In this document: one piece after another, positions 25,080 through 34,784 of the stretch
Numbering within the stretch: the stretch's first letter is position 1
Layout of the letters: each line of letters starts with the position of its first letter
NCBI GenBank assembly: GCA_963713545.1
Contig: CAVQME010000007.1
Coordinates: 19,535 to 83,534, forward strand
DNA from: CAVPLM01 sp963713545
Lineage (GTDB): Bacteria; Actinomycetota; Thermoleophilia; RBG-16-64-13
Direction of reading: 5' to 3'
Length of the DNA: 64,000 bases
Notes under the pieces: generated by a model
Databases searched by the model: none
What the model saw: the letters and a program-made list of their open reading frames with translations, nothing else
Told to the model about the DNA's origin: nothing
Translations under genes and position numbers: made by a program

Positions 25080-25808
25080 ATGGCCACCGACAGCAACAAC
25101 GACATCAAGACTGAGACCACCATCCTCCTCATCGAGGACGATCCCGCCATCGCCGAGAGTCTTGCCGAAGGCCTGGGACAAGAGGGCTACGGCGTGCACT
25201 GGGAATCGACCGGCGCAGCGGGCATCGCTTACGCTCGGGACAAGAACCCTCACCTGGTGGTGCTCGACGTCCGGCTTCCTGACGGCTCGGGTTTCGACGT
25301 GTGTCGCGAGATGCGCCGACTGGGTCTGCGCCAACCCGTCCTCATCCTCACCGTCCAGGGCTCGGAGGTGGACAAGGTCCTGGGCCTGGAGATGGGGGCC
25401 GACGACTATCTCACCAAGCCCTACAAGCTGCGCGAGCTGGTGGCGCGCGTGCGCGCCTTGCTTCGGCGAGCCTATGGCGAGCTGTCCACCATGGAGGCGG
25501 ACCTGCTCTTCGTGTCCGACCTGGTGATCGACCGCGCGAGCGCGCGCGTCAGCCGCGGGGAAAAGCGCATCAATCTCACCCCTACCGAGTTCCGGCTGCT
25601 CGTCTTCCTTGCTCAACACCCCGGCCAAGTCTTCAGCCGTGGCCAGTTGATGGAGCAGGTGTGGGGTCATTCCGCCGACTACTACGACGATAAGACCGTC
25701 AACGTCCATATCAGGCGGCTGCGGGAGAAGATCGAGCTCGATCCCAGCAATCCCCGTCTGGTGCTGACCGTGCCCGGTCTCGGCTACCGGCTGGCGGTCT
25801 CGACGTGA
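25080..25808 (+). CDS. OmpR/PhoB-family response regulator
   Basis: A 242-residue regulator. Receiver domain: acidic pair Glu19-Asp20/21, phospho-acceptor Asp63 (VVLDVRLPDG), conserved Lys113 (LTKPYK). The winged-helix DNA-binding domain occupies residues 150-240 (NLTPTEFRLLVFLAQHPGQ, VHIRRLREKIE, GLGYRLAV). The stop overlaps the kinase start by four bases (GTGA). Likely targets include the adjacent PepSY gene. Confidence 0.95.
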   Translation: MATDSNNDIKTETTILLIEDDPAIAESLAEGLGQEGYGVHWESTGAAGIAYARDKNPHLVVLDVRLPDGSGFDVCREMRRLGLRQPVLILTVQGSEVDKVLGLEMGADDYLTKPYKLRELVARVRALLRRAYGELSTMEADLLFVSDLVIDRASARVSRGEKRINLTPTEFRLLVFLAQHPGQVFSRGQLMEQVWGHSADYYDDKTVNVHIRRLREKIELDPSNPRLVLTVPGLGYRLAVST

Positions 25809-27355
25809 GCATCTTCCGCCGTCTCGGGGCCCGCGTGGGCCGGATGTCACTGAAGACCAAGCTTCCGATCGGCTTCGCGGGGGTAGCGTTGCTCACCATG
25901 CTCGTGCTGGGCGCGATACTGGTACCCCTGCTGGGCAACTATTACTCGCGGTCTGAGACCTCGTATCTGAAGGCCGGAGCCGAGCAGGCGGCGGCAGACC
26001 TGGCGAAGGTGGACTGGACGACCGTCGCAGGCGAGGTGGCGGCCGCGGGGACCGCGGGGACCGCGAACCCCAGCGGGCCAGGCGCGGCAACGGTCGCGCA
26101 GGCCCAGCGACAGGTTCAGGCGGTGGCCCTCTCAACGCAACTGCGGATACGGGTCTTCTCCCCCGACGGCACTCTGCTGGTCGATTCCGGTCCGGTCGAC
26201 AGCATCGACGCCACAGGCATCCTGGAGGCCGACGACGAAGACAGCGACGACGACGAAGACACCGACGACGAGCACGGGCTAGGACGGGGCAGGCATGGAA
26301 TGCCCAGCCCCATGGGGCAGGGGCTTCTCGGCGGCGGGGGGTCGGGAGAAGGCCCACTCTCAGACCGCGTGGTCGAGACCGAGCTGACCGACGGTGAACA
26401 GACTGTGGCCATAGCGCGGCTGTCGGAGGGGCCTGCCTACAGTTCCACAGCCCTGAAGAGCGCCCTCATCGCCTGGCTGCTGGCTGGCATCGCGGCAGTG
26501 CTGTTGGCAGGCGTGGTCGGCTGGCTCATGAGTAGGCGCCTCACCAAGCCCTTGTTGGCGATCACCGCGGCCAGCGACGGCATGGCTCACGGCGACCTTA
26601 CGGCGCGGACCAAGATCCATCGCGCCGACGAGATCGGCAGCCTGGCCGGTTCATTCAACGCCATGGCGGACAAGATGCAGCACACGGTCTCTGCCTTGCG
26701 GAGATTCGTGGCCGACGCCGCCCATGAGCTCGGCACGCCCCTGACCGCGCTGGAGGCCGACCTGGAATTGGCACAGAACCAGGATGACGAGACCGAGCGA
26801 AGCCGGCTGATAAGCAGAGCTATGCGGCAGGCGGAGCGGATCGACCGGCTGTCCACCGATCTTCTGCTCCTATCCCGGCTTGACGCGGGCACCATGCCGA
26901 CTTCTCTGGAGCCAATCGACCTTGTGTCCGTAGCCCGGCAGGTGGCCGATTCCGCCGCCTCCCGGGCGGAGCAGGCCGGACTCGACTTCGTGTTGGACCT
27001 TCCTGACAGCGCGCTGCGGGTCATGGGCCACGCGGAGGGGTTGCGGACCGCTCTCGGGAACCTGGTCGACAACGCCCTCAAGTTCACCCCAGCCGGGGGA
27101 TCGGTGGTGCTGGGAGCTCAGGCCCAGGACCAGACCGCGGTGGTGTGGGTCAAGGACACCGGCATCGGCATCCCGGATGAAGACTTGGACGAACTCTTCT
27201 CCCGCTTCCATCGGGGCCGGAACGTGTCGGCCTACCCAGGGAGCGGGCTTGGTCTGGCCATAGTCAAGGCCACCATCGACATCCATGGCGGAGTGGTCGC
27301 GGCGGAGAACTCTCCCCAGGGGTCGCGGTTCGAGCTGAGGCTGCCGCTCATCTGA
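25805..27355 (+). CDS. Sensor histidine kinase with acidic extracytoplasmic segment
   Basis: A 516-residue membrane kinase. Helices at about 24-45 and 218-242 flank a sensor region that contains an acidic run (residues 141-156, mostly Asp/Glu) followed by a Gly/His/Arg-rich stretch. Then HAMP (243-295), the HisKA box ADAAHELGTPLTAL with His307 (Gly replaces the usual Arg after HEL), and an HATPase domain with NLVDNALKF, DTGIGIPDEDL and GSGLGLAIV. The acidic loop suggests a cation or cationic peptide as signal, like PhoQ, which is inference. It is coupled to the response regulator and next to the acidic-tailed PepSY protein. Confidence 0.93.
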   Translation: MSIFRRLGARVGRMSLKTKLPIGFAGVALLTMLVLGAILVPLLGNYYSRSETSYLKAGAEQAAADLAKVDWTTVAGEVAAAGTAGTANPSGPGAATVAQAQRQVQAVALSTQLRIRVFSPDGTLLVDSGPVDSIDATGILEADDEDSDDDEDTDDEHGLGRGRHGMPSPMGQGLLGGGGSGEGPLSDRVVETELTDGEQTVAIARLSEGPAYSSTALKSALIAWLLAGIAAVLLAGVVGWLMSRRLTKPLLAITAASDGMAHGDLTARTKIHRADEIGSLAGSFNAMADKMQHTVSALRRFVADAAHELGTPLTALEADLELAQNQDDETERSRLISRAMRQAERIDRLSTDLLLLSRLDAGTMPTSLEPIDLVSVARQVADSAASRAEQAGLDFVLDLPDSALRVMGHAEGLRTALGNLVDNALKFTPAGGSVVLGAQAQDQTAVVWVKDTGIGIPDEDLDELFSRFHRGRNVSAYPGSGLGLAIVKATIDIHGGVVAAENSPQGSRFELRLPLI

Positions 27356-27495
27356 CCGATCCCGGCGCGCGCCCCTCGTGACAGTCGGGTGGGTGGGTGC
27401 CACATCCATATTCGACGTTGTATCCTGTGCAGGCATTCGCTGCGCCCTGGCGGGGGAAGGGCGCCTCCAGGCGCCACCTTTGAGAAAGGGCGTAG

Positions 27496-28773
27496 ATGAC
27501 TGCTTCGACGGGTCCTGGGCCTCGCTACAGATGGGCCATCCTCGGGATGGCGTTCATGGTCGTCTTCGGCGCTCTCGGTCTCTCCCGCTTCAGTTACACC
27601 GCCATTCTGCCCTCGATGCAGGAGGGCCTCGGCCTAAACAACACACAGGCAGGCGGCCTAGCCACTGCCAACCTGGCCGGATACCTCTTCATGGCCATCG
27701 TCGGAGGAGCGCTGGCGTCGCGTTTCGGCCCTCGCCGGGTGATCACCATCGGTCTCCTCCTGGCAAGCGCGGGCATGCTGATCACGGGCCTTGCCGCGGC
27801 CTACCCTCAGGCGCTGGCGGGCCGCTTCCTCTCCGGGATCGGGGCTGCAGGATCCAACGTCCCCGCACACACCGTAGTCGCGATGTGGTTCACGCAGCGC
27901 CGGCGGGGACTTGCGACCGGGACGGCATCGTCCGGTGCTTCCCTGGGGCTGGTCTTGGCGGGGCTCCTGATACCCTGGATCATGACCACGTACGGCGACA
28001 CAGGCTGGCGTATGTCGTGGTACATACTGGCGGCAGCCGTCTTTGTCCTCGCTATCATCAACTTCGCGGTCATGCGGGATCGGCCGGGCTACCGGCCCGA
28101 AGACCATGAGCCCATCGAACAGCGCCGTCCGGGCGACTGGAAGAAGCTCTACCTGTCCGGATCGGTCTGGCACCTGGGTATCGTCTATTTCTGCTTCGGC
28201 TTCGCATACATGGTCTACATGACCTTTTTCACGAAGCGGCTCATCACCGACCTGGGCTACACGCAGGAGGCGGCAGGCAACCTGTTCATGATCCTCGGCT
28301 GGGCCAGCTTGGTATGCGGAGTGCTGTGGGGATGGACCGCAGACGCCATCGGCCGCAAGTGGGCGATGATGATCATCTTCCTCATCCAATCGGTGGCCTA
28401 TGCGCTTTTTGCGCTCTGGACAGATACCGCGGGCTTGGTCGTATCGGCGGTGATGTTCGGGATCACCGCCTGGGGTATCCCTTCGATCATGGCAGTGGTC
28501 TGCGGAGACATAGTGGGTCCGGTCATGGCTCCGGCCGCCTACGGTTTCCTCACCTTCTTCCATGGATTGGGGCAATCGACGGGCCCCTACGTGGCGGGGC
28601 GGATGGCAGACGCCCTGCCCTCCTTCACGCCCAGCTATCTCATGGCCTCGGCGGTCGCGTTCGTAGGGGCGATCGGGATACTCCTCTACCCAGGTGGGGG
28701 TGCCCCAAGAAAGACCCAGCGGAAGGAAGATGTCTGTCCTTCGGACGTCCTGGACGTGGTTCCCCCGCTCTGA
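27496..28773 (+). CDS. Major facilitator superfamily transporter
   Basis: A 425-residue permease with twelve hydrophobic helices. The loop motif after helix 2 is ALASRFGPRRV and a related GWTADAIGRKW follows helix 8, the MFS A-like motifs. GAAAGG lies ahead of ATG 27496. The pattern resembles oxalate/formate-type or YbfB-type MFS permeases but the substrate cannot be read. The C-terminal 30 residues (after GGGAPRKTQRKED) are polar. It has no functional partner nearby. Confidence 0.9.
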   Translation: MTASTGPGPRYRWAILGMAFMVVFGALGLSRFSYTAILPSMQEGLGLNNTQAGGLATANLAGYLFMAIVGGALASRFGPRRVITIGLLLASAGMLITGLAAAYPQALAGRFLSGIGAAGSNVPAHTVVAMWFTQRRRGLATGTASSGASLGLVLAGLLIPWIMTTYGDTGWRMSWYILAAAVFVLAIINFAVMRDRPGYRPEDHEPIEQRRPGDWKKLYLSGSVWHLGIVYFCFGFAYMVYMTFFTKRLITDLGYTQEAAGNLFMILGWASLVCGVLWGWTADAIGRKWAMMIIFLIQSVAYALFALWTDTAGLVVSAVMFGITAWGIPSIMAVVCGDIVGPVMAPAAYGFLTFFHGLGQSTGPYVAGRMADALPSFTPSYLMASAVAFVGAIGILLYPGGGAPRKTQRKEDVCPSDVLDVVPPL

Positions 28774-28857
28774 GCCACTCTCCGAGAACTCGTTCCGTCC
28801 GGCCAGCGCTGTATGCTTTCGTAGCCACCCAAAGAAGAGGGGAGAAAGCGAATCACG

Positions 28858-31163
28858 GTGGATGAAGCCCCTTCGGGGACCCCAATAGCGACGGTCCTCG
28901 CCGAACTGAATGAAGAACAGCGCTCGGCAGTCCTGCACGGCAGCGACCCGCTGCTGGTCGTGGCCGGAGCCGGCACGGGCAAGACCGCCACCCTTGCCAA
29001 TCGCGTCGCCTACAAGATAGCCGAGGGTACCGACCCGGGGCGCATCCTCCTGCTCACGTTCACCCGGCGCGCCGCCGCCGAGATGCTGCGGCGAGTGGAC
29101 GGCATCCTGCGGCACCTAGAGACCGAGAGCCTTCGCGCCGGCGCATCCTCCGAGCCTGAGACGTCCGCTGAGCCCGCACCGCCCACCGGGCCGGCATCGC
29201 CCACCGGGCCCAGGCCTTCTCCCGCGCCCCGGGAGCCCGGCGCGCCCCGTCCGGCGGCGACCGGGAAGGTCTGGGGCGGCACCTTTCACGCCACGGCCAC
29301 GCGCCTGCTCCGCCTGCACGGACGGGCCATCGGCCTCGATCCCGCCTTCACCATCCTCGACCGGGCCGACGCCGAGGACCTCATGGGCATACTTCGCACC
29401 GAGCTGGGCCTCTCCAAAACGGACCGCCGCTTCCCTCTCAAAGGCACCTGCATGGACATCTACAGCCGCTGCGTCAACGCCCGCGAGCCTGTGGAAGAGG
29501 TGGTCGAGACCCATTTCCCCTGGTGCAAGGACGAGACCGAGGACCTCCGCCGCCTCTTCGCCGCCTACGTCGATCACAAGGGCGAGCAGAGCGTTCTCGA
29601 CTACGACGACCTGCTGCTCTTCTGGCACGGTGTGCTGACCGATTCCCGGGCCGCTCGGGCCGTCCGCAGCCGGTTCGATTGCGTCCTGGTCGACGAATAC
29701 CAAGACACAAACCGCCTGCAGGCTGAGATCCTACAGATGCTCTGCCCTGGCGGCAAAGACCTCACCGCGGTGGGAGACGATGCCCAGGCCATCTACTCGT
29801 TCCGGGCCGCGACCGTTCGGAACATCCTCGACTTTCCCCAACAATTCCCCGGAACCCGCGTTGTCACCCTGGAGCAGAACTACCGCAGCACTCAGGCCAT
29901 CCTCGACGCCACCAACGATGTGATCGCGGGAGCGGCCGAACGCCATCCCAAGAACCTGTGGTCCCGCAGGACCGACGGGGCCAAGCCGCAGCTCCTCTCC
30001 TGCGAAGACGAGGACGAGCAGACCGAGGTGATCATCCGTCACGTGCTGGAGCACCGCGAGGCGGGTCTCGCCCTCCGCCGCCAGGCCGTCCTCTTCCGCG
30101 CCTCCCATCACAGCCTGGCGCTCGAACTGGAGCTAACCCGGCGCAACGTCCCCTTCCACAAATACGGAGGCTTGCGCTTCGTTGAGACGGCGCACGTGAA
30201 AGACCTCATGGCCTTCCTGCGTCTGGCCGAGAACCCGCGGGACCGCATGGCCGGCACCCGGGTGCTCATGCTGCTACCCGGGGTGGGTCCCAAAAAGGCG
30301 CGGGCGCTCCTCGACCGTCTGGAAGGCGGTGCGGCGACGGACGGCGGCGGTGCGGCGACGGACGGCCGCACGCAGCCTGCAAGGCCCGTCGCGCCGGCCG
30401 GGGAGACCCCCTCCCCTGCCGCTCTAGTACAGCGCGGATTCGCCGCCTGGGCCTCTCACCCCGCCCCGTCGCCCTCCACCGCGAGCCTCTGGGACGGACT
30501 CGTGTCGCTCATGACCGGCATCGGGAGTCGCGAGCCTGGTGATCTCGCCTCTCAGATCAAACGGATCAGGCTTTTCTACGCGCCGCTGCTGGAACGTCTC
30601 TACGACAATGCCCGCGCCCGCCTCATGGATCTGGAGCAACTCGAATGGCTGGCTTCCCGCTTCCCCGACCGGGCCCGCTTTCTCGCCGAGATAGCCCTCG
30701 ACCCGCCCACATACACCGAGGATCTGGCCGGACCCCCCTGCTGGACGAGGACTTCCTCATCCTCAGCACCATGCATTCGGCCAAGGGACTGGAGTGGGAC
30801 GTGGTGTTCGTGATCCATGCCGCCGACGGTAACATCCCCTCCGACATGGCGACCGGCAAGCTCGAAGAGATCGAAGAGGAGCGCCGGTTATTCTACGTGG
30901 CTCTCACCCGGGCGAAGGATTGGCTTTACGTCTGCTATCCCCTGAGGTACTACACCTATCCCCGGAGCTTCAGCGACGTGCACGGCTATGCCCAACTCAC
31001 GCGCTTCCTCCCCGAGGGGACACGCCGCTTCTTCGAACAGCGCTCCGCATCCGAGGTGACCGGATCCCAGCAGTCGGCGGTTACGGAGAGAGACGATGGA
31101 CCAACCCCAGGTGACTCGGTGACCACCGCCGATATCCGGCGCCGGCTCAAAGACTCGTTCTGA
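28858..31163 (+). CDS. UvrD/PcrA-like superfamily 1 DNA helicase, frameshifted at a C6 run
   Basis: A 3'-5' helicase of about 768 residues when joined. Walker A is AGAGTGKTAT, motif II VLVDEYQDTN, motif III AVGDDAQAIYSFRAA, motif IV LEQNYRS; motifs V and VI (TMHSAKGLEWDVVFVIHAADG, ERRLFYVALTRAKDWLYV) are in a different frame. The frames join at the CCCCCC run 30733-30738: a seventh C, or a -1 ribosomal slip, restores GPPLLDEDF. Two low-complexity insertions (29140-29270 and 30325-30440, the latter with a 21-base-period repeat) interrupt the family fold at linkers. GTG 28858 has only a distant GGGGAG. Sequencing error at the homopolymer is the simplest cause. Confidence 0.85.
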
Positions 31164-31233
31164 AGCTCGCGAGGAGGACCCACGGAGGGAACGAACGACG
31201 CGCTCCGGAAGTCACATGCGTCAGGTTCCGTTC

Positions 31234-31263
31234 ATGACGGACTTCTCTCGGCCGTGCGATAAT
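31234..31263 (+). promoter_or_regulatory. Possible promoter for tatA
   Basis: ATGACG (31234-31239) and GATAAT (31258-31263) are separated by 18 bases, 45 bases ahead of the tatA ATG. Both hexamers deviate from consensus at one or two places. Confidence 0.35.
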
Positions 31264-31307
31264 ACGTCACCTCCGAATTCGGACGTGCTCACGAGGAGAG
31301 TGTTTGG

Positions 31308-31706
31308 ATGCCTAGTTGGATCGGACCGTGGGAAATCGCGATCGTTCTCGTTCTGGCCCTGCTTATCTTCGGGCCCAAGAAACTGCCGGATCTCGGCTCG
31401 TCACTGGGTCGCTCCATCACCGGGTTCAGGAAGGGTCTCAAAGAGACCAAGGACGACGTGCAGTCGGCCATCAAAGAGGATGTGACGGCCGAGCCGACGA
31501 CCACCGCCGAGACCGCTGCTGCGACGGCTGCAGCCACCACAGCTACCGCCACGTCAGCTACAGCGGAGACCGCCACGGCAGCTACCACCGAGACCGTCGC
31601 TGAGACCCCCGCCGCCACCACAGCTACGGCTGAGACCGTTGCCGAAACGGTTGCGGAGACCGCGGAAGACACCGCGGTCCTCACCGAGACGACAGCGAAG
31701 AGCTGA
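31308..31706 (+). CDS. tatA: Twin-arginine translocase subunit TatA/TatE
   Basis: A 132-residue protein with GAGGAGAG ahead of ATG. The membrane helix WEIAIVLVLALLIFGP and the hinge FGPKKLPDLGSSLGRSITGFRKGLKE are diagnostic of TatA. The C-terminal 75 residues are an unusually long Thr/Ala/Glu low-complexity tail. TatA forms the pore that exports folded proteins; several predicted Tat substrates (sulfite-oxidase-fold enzyme, DUF362 lipoprotein, two substrate-binding proteins) lie in this window. tatB and tatC are not adjacent. Confidence 0.95.
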   Translation: MPSWIGPWEIAIVLVLALLIFGPKKLPDLGSSLGRSITGFRKGLKETKDDVQSAIKEDVTAEPTTTAETAAATAAATTATATSATAETATAATTETVAETPAATTATAETVAETVAETAEDTAVLTETTAKS

Positions 31707-31828
31707 CTCAGCGCTGAGTAGAAGCCCCGGGTAGGGGCTCTGCTGGCTGGAAGACCGCCGGCAGGCGTGTAGGCGCGCGTGCTCTTGTTGCGCACGGACA
31801 CTCGACAACCGACATACACGGAAGACAG

Positions 31829-34594
31829 ATGCCTGGGCCCCAGCCGCCGCCGGACCAGCAGTGGCACCGGCTTACAACCGACGAGACCCGAGGCTTACTC
31901 GCCACCGATCCGGATGAGGGTCTGACTGCCTCTGAGGTCCAGGCACGCTTGGCCCAGTACGGGCCCAATACCATTACTCCTCAAAAGGGCGTGAGCGCCT
32001 TCCGCCGGGTGCTGGCTCAGTTCAACCAACCGCTGGTCATCATCTTGATCGTCGCCGGTGCCGTGACCGCCGCCCTGGGAGAGTGGGTCGACGCCGGAGT
32101 CATCTTCGGCGTGGTCATCATCAACGCGATCATCGGTTACCTGCAGGAAGCGAAGGCCGTCAAGGCTATCGAAGCCCTGTCGCGCACCATGACCACGGAG
32201 GCCACCGTCGTCCGAGATGGCCGGCGGATACGCCTGCCGGCCGACAAGCTCGTTCCGGGCGATGTGGTGATACTGCAGTCCGGCGACAAGATACCAGCCG
32301 ACATGCGGTTGACGTATTCGCGCGACCTCCGCGTGGACGAGTCGGCGCTCACAGGCGAGTCTCTCCCCGTCGAAAAGCAGACGGGGCCGCTGCCCGAGGG
32401 CACCGTCCTCGCCGACCGCATCAACATGGCCTACGCTTCCACCCTGGCCACGGCTGGGCAGGGAGCCGGCGTGGTAGTGACGACCGGCGATGCCACCGAG
32501 GTAGGCAGGATCTCCAACCTCATCTCCCAGACACACGAGCTGCAGACGCCTCTCACCCGCAAGATCGCCGAGTTCAGCCGGCTGCTCCTGTATATCATCC
32601 TCGGTCTGGCGGTGATCACCGTCGCCATCGGGCTGTTGCGCGGTGAGCCGTTGGTGGATATGTTCCTCGCGGCCGTGGCGCTGGCGGTGGGAGCGATACC
32701 CGAAGGCCTGCCGGCGGCGGTGACCATCACCCTGGCCATCGGAGTCTCGAGAATGGCGCGCCGCCGGGCGATCATCCGCAAGCTCCCGGCGGTCGAGACG
32801 TTGGGGAGCACGACGGTCATCTGCTCCGACAAGACCGGCACCCTCACCGAGAACCAGATGACCGTCCAGGAAGTCGCGGCGGGAGGCCACATTTACAGAG
32901 TTGCCGGCGGCGGCTACGCTCCCGAGGGCGCCATCACCAACGCCGAAGGGAGGGCGGTGGCGAGCTCCCAGCACGGGGGACCGGTCGCGCCTCCGGCGCT
33001 CGTCGAGACCCTTCGAGCCGGTTCGCTCTGTAACGACAGCTCGATCTTTTTCGAAGACGGGCACTGGCACGTCAACGGTGACCCCACCGAGGGCGCCTTG
33101 CTCGTCTCGGCTGCCAAAGCCAGTCTGCACCACGAGGGTCTGACCCACGAGCTTCCTCGACTCGATACGGTGCCGTTCGAATCGGAGCACCAGTACATGG
33201 CGACGCTGCATAGGACAGACACGACCGGCCGGAGCGCCTTCGTCAAGGGGGCGGTGGAGAAGGTGCTGGCCCGGTGCTCCGAGGAACTGGGCGAGGACGG
33301 CTCACCAGGACCGCTGGACGCGGAGCGGGTAGAGCGGGCAGCCGCCGAGATGGCCACCGAGGGACTGCGGGTGCTGGCCTTCGCGCGCAAGGAACTCCCC
33401 GCCGGGACCGGTGAGATCACGCACGAGCACGTGGAGACCGGTCTGGTCTTCCTCGGCCTGCAGGGCATGATCGACCCGCCGCGGGCAGAGGCCATAGCTG
33501 CCATCGAGGCCTGCCACGGCGCCGGTGTCCAGGTGAAGATGATCACAGGCGACCACGCCCTCACCGCGGCCGCCATCGCCTATCAGCTGGACCTGCGCAA
33601 GCCGGGCTGTACCGCTATCGCCGACATTCAGCCGCTCACGGGGACGCAACTCGAGGCCATCAACGACACCGACCTCGTCGACGCGGTCGAGGAGACCACC
33701 GTCTTCGCTCGTGTGACCCCCGAGCAGAAGTTGCGCCTCGTGAATGCCCTGCAGAGCCAGGGCCACGTGGTGGCCATGACCGGCGACGGGGTGAACGACG
33801 CTCCCGCCCTGCGCCAGTCGGACATCGGGGTGGCCATGGGTATCACCGGCACGGAGGTGGCCAAAGAAGCCGCCGACATGATCCTGACCGACGACAACTT
33901 CGCCTCGATCGAGGCTGCAGTCGAAGAAGGCCGCGGGGTGTTCGACAACCTCACCAAGTTCATCGCCTGGACCCTCCCCACTAACCTAGGCGAGGGACTG
34001 GTCATCCTGGCCGCCATCGTGGCTGGGGTGGCACTGCCCATACTGCCGGTACAGATCCTCTGGATCAACATGACCACGGCCGTTTTACTTGGGCTGGTGC
34101 TGGCCTTCGAGCCGAAGGAAGACGGCATCATGCTCCGGCCGCCCCGGGCGCCTAAGGCACCGATCCTCAGCGGGGTGCTGATCGGCCGCATCGTGATCGT
34201 AGGCGTACTTCTGCTAGGCGCGGCCTTCGGCCTCTTCGAATACGCGCAGCAGACCGGACACACCGTGGCCGAAGCCCGGACCGTGGCGGTCAACGTGTTC
34301 GTCGTCGGTGAGCTGTTCTACCTGTTCAATTGCCGGTCGCTCACGTTGCCGTCTTGGCGCTCGAGGCTGACGAGCAACCGCATCCTCTGGGGCGGGGTGG
34401 GTCTGATGGTAGCCCTGCAACTGCTCTTCACCTACGTCCCCGGGATGAACCGGCTCTTCGAGAGCGCCCCCATCTCGCTCCAGTCCTGGGGTTGGGTGAT
34501 CCTCGCCGGGGTGGCGATCCACGTGATCGTTGAGGTGGAGAAGTGGATCCGGCGTCGGAGAGCCAGGAACAGGCCATCCTCCGACGTTTGCTAG
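31829..34594 (+). CDS. P-type cation-transporting ATPase, atypical ion-binding helix
   Basis: A 921-residue P2-type pump. The N-terminal cation ATPase domain, TGES loop (ALTGESLPVEK), phosphorylation site CSDKTGTLTEN and hinge MTGDGVNDAPALRQSD are all intact. Helix 4 has the P2 motif IPEGLP. Helix 6, however, reads WINMTTAVLLGL, where Ca2+ pumps carry NLVTDGLPA: the ion-coordinating Asp is replaced by Ala. The ion is therefore uncertain; compare the classic calcium-type pump at 52165. It stands between tatA and a convergent reductase, in no operon. Confidence 0.9.
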   Translation: MPGPQPPPDQQWHRLTTDETRGLLATDPDEGLTASEVQARLAQYGPNTITPQKGVSAFRRVLAQFNQPLVIILIVAGAVTAALGEWVDAGVIFGVVIINAIIGYLQEAKAVKAIEALSRTMTTEATVVRDGRRIRLPADKLVPGDVVILQSGDKIPADMRLTYSRDLRVDESALTGESLPVEKQTGPLPEGTVLADRINMAYASTLATAGQGAGVVVTTGDATEVGRISNLISQTHELQTPLTRKIAEFSRLLLYIILGLAVITVAIGLLRGEPLVDMFLAAVALAVGAIPEGLPAAVTITLAIGVSRMARRRAIIRKLPAVETLGSTTVICSDKTGTLTENQMTVQEVAAGGHIYRVAGGGYAPEGAITNAEGRAVASSQHGGPVAPPALVETLRAGSLCNDSSIFFEDGHWHVNGDPTEGALLVSAAKASLHHEGLTHELPRLDTVPFESEHQYMATLHRTDTTGRSAFVKGAVEKVLARCSEELGEDGSPGPLDAERVERAAAEMATEGLRVLAFARKELPAGTGEITHEHVETGLVFLGLQGMIDPPRAEAIAAIEACHGAGVQVKMITGDHALTAAAIAYQLDLRKPGCTAIADIQPLTGTQLEAINDTDLVDAVEETTVFARVTPEQKLRLVNALQSQGHVVAMTGDGVNDAPALRQSDIGVAMGITGTEVAKEAADMILTDDNFASIEAAVEEGRGVFDNLTKFIAWTLPTNLGEGLVILAAIVAGVALPILPVQILWINMTTAVLLGLVLAFEPKEDGIMLRPPRAPKAPILSGVLIGRIVIVGVLLLGAAFGLFEYAQQTGHTVAEARTVAVNVFVVGELFYLFNCRSLTLPSWRSRLTSNRILWGGVGLMVALQLLFTYVPGMNRLFESAPISLQSWGWVILAGVAIHVIVEVEKWIRRRRARNRPSSDVC

Positions 34595-34601
34595 GAACCC
34601 T

Positions 34602-34724
34602 CTATTTCAGGTGGGCTACCTGGGTTACGAGGTCCTTGACCGGTTTCGCGGTCTCCATGAAACGTTCGGCCGAGTCCATGATCCCGTCCAGCCCACCGAA
34701 CGAATTCCAGGTCCGTCTGGCCAT
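34602..34724 (-). CDS. Possible 40-residue protein
   Basis: A short frame in the 190-base convergent gap, from ATG 34724 to TAG 34602. The sequence (MARRTWNSFGGLDGIMDSAE..VAHLK) has a balanced, helix-forming composition not typical of noise, and an in-frame stop sits shortly before its ATG. There is no clear ribosome-binding site. Speculative. Confidence 0.3.
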   Translation of the reverse strand: MARRTWNSFGGLDGIMDSAERFMETAKPVKDLVTQVAHLK

Positions 34725-34784
34725 GATTCGCGGCTACCAGCCCGATTTCCTGCGAAAAAGAAAAGCGATGGTGCGGATCGATCG

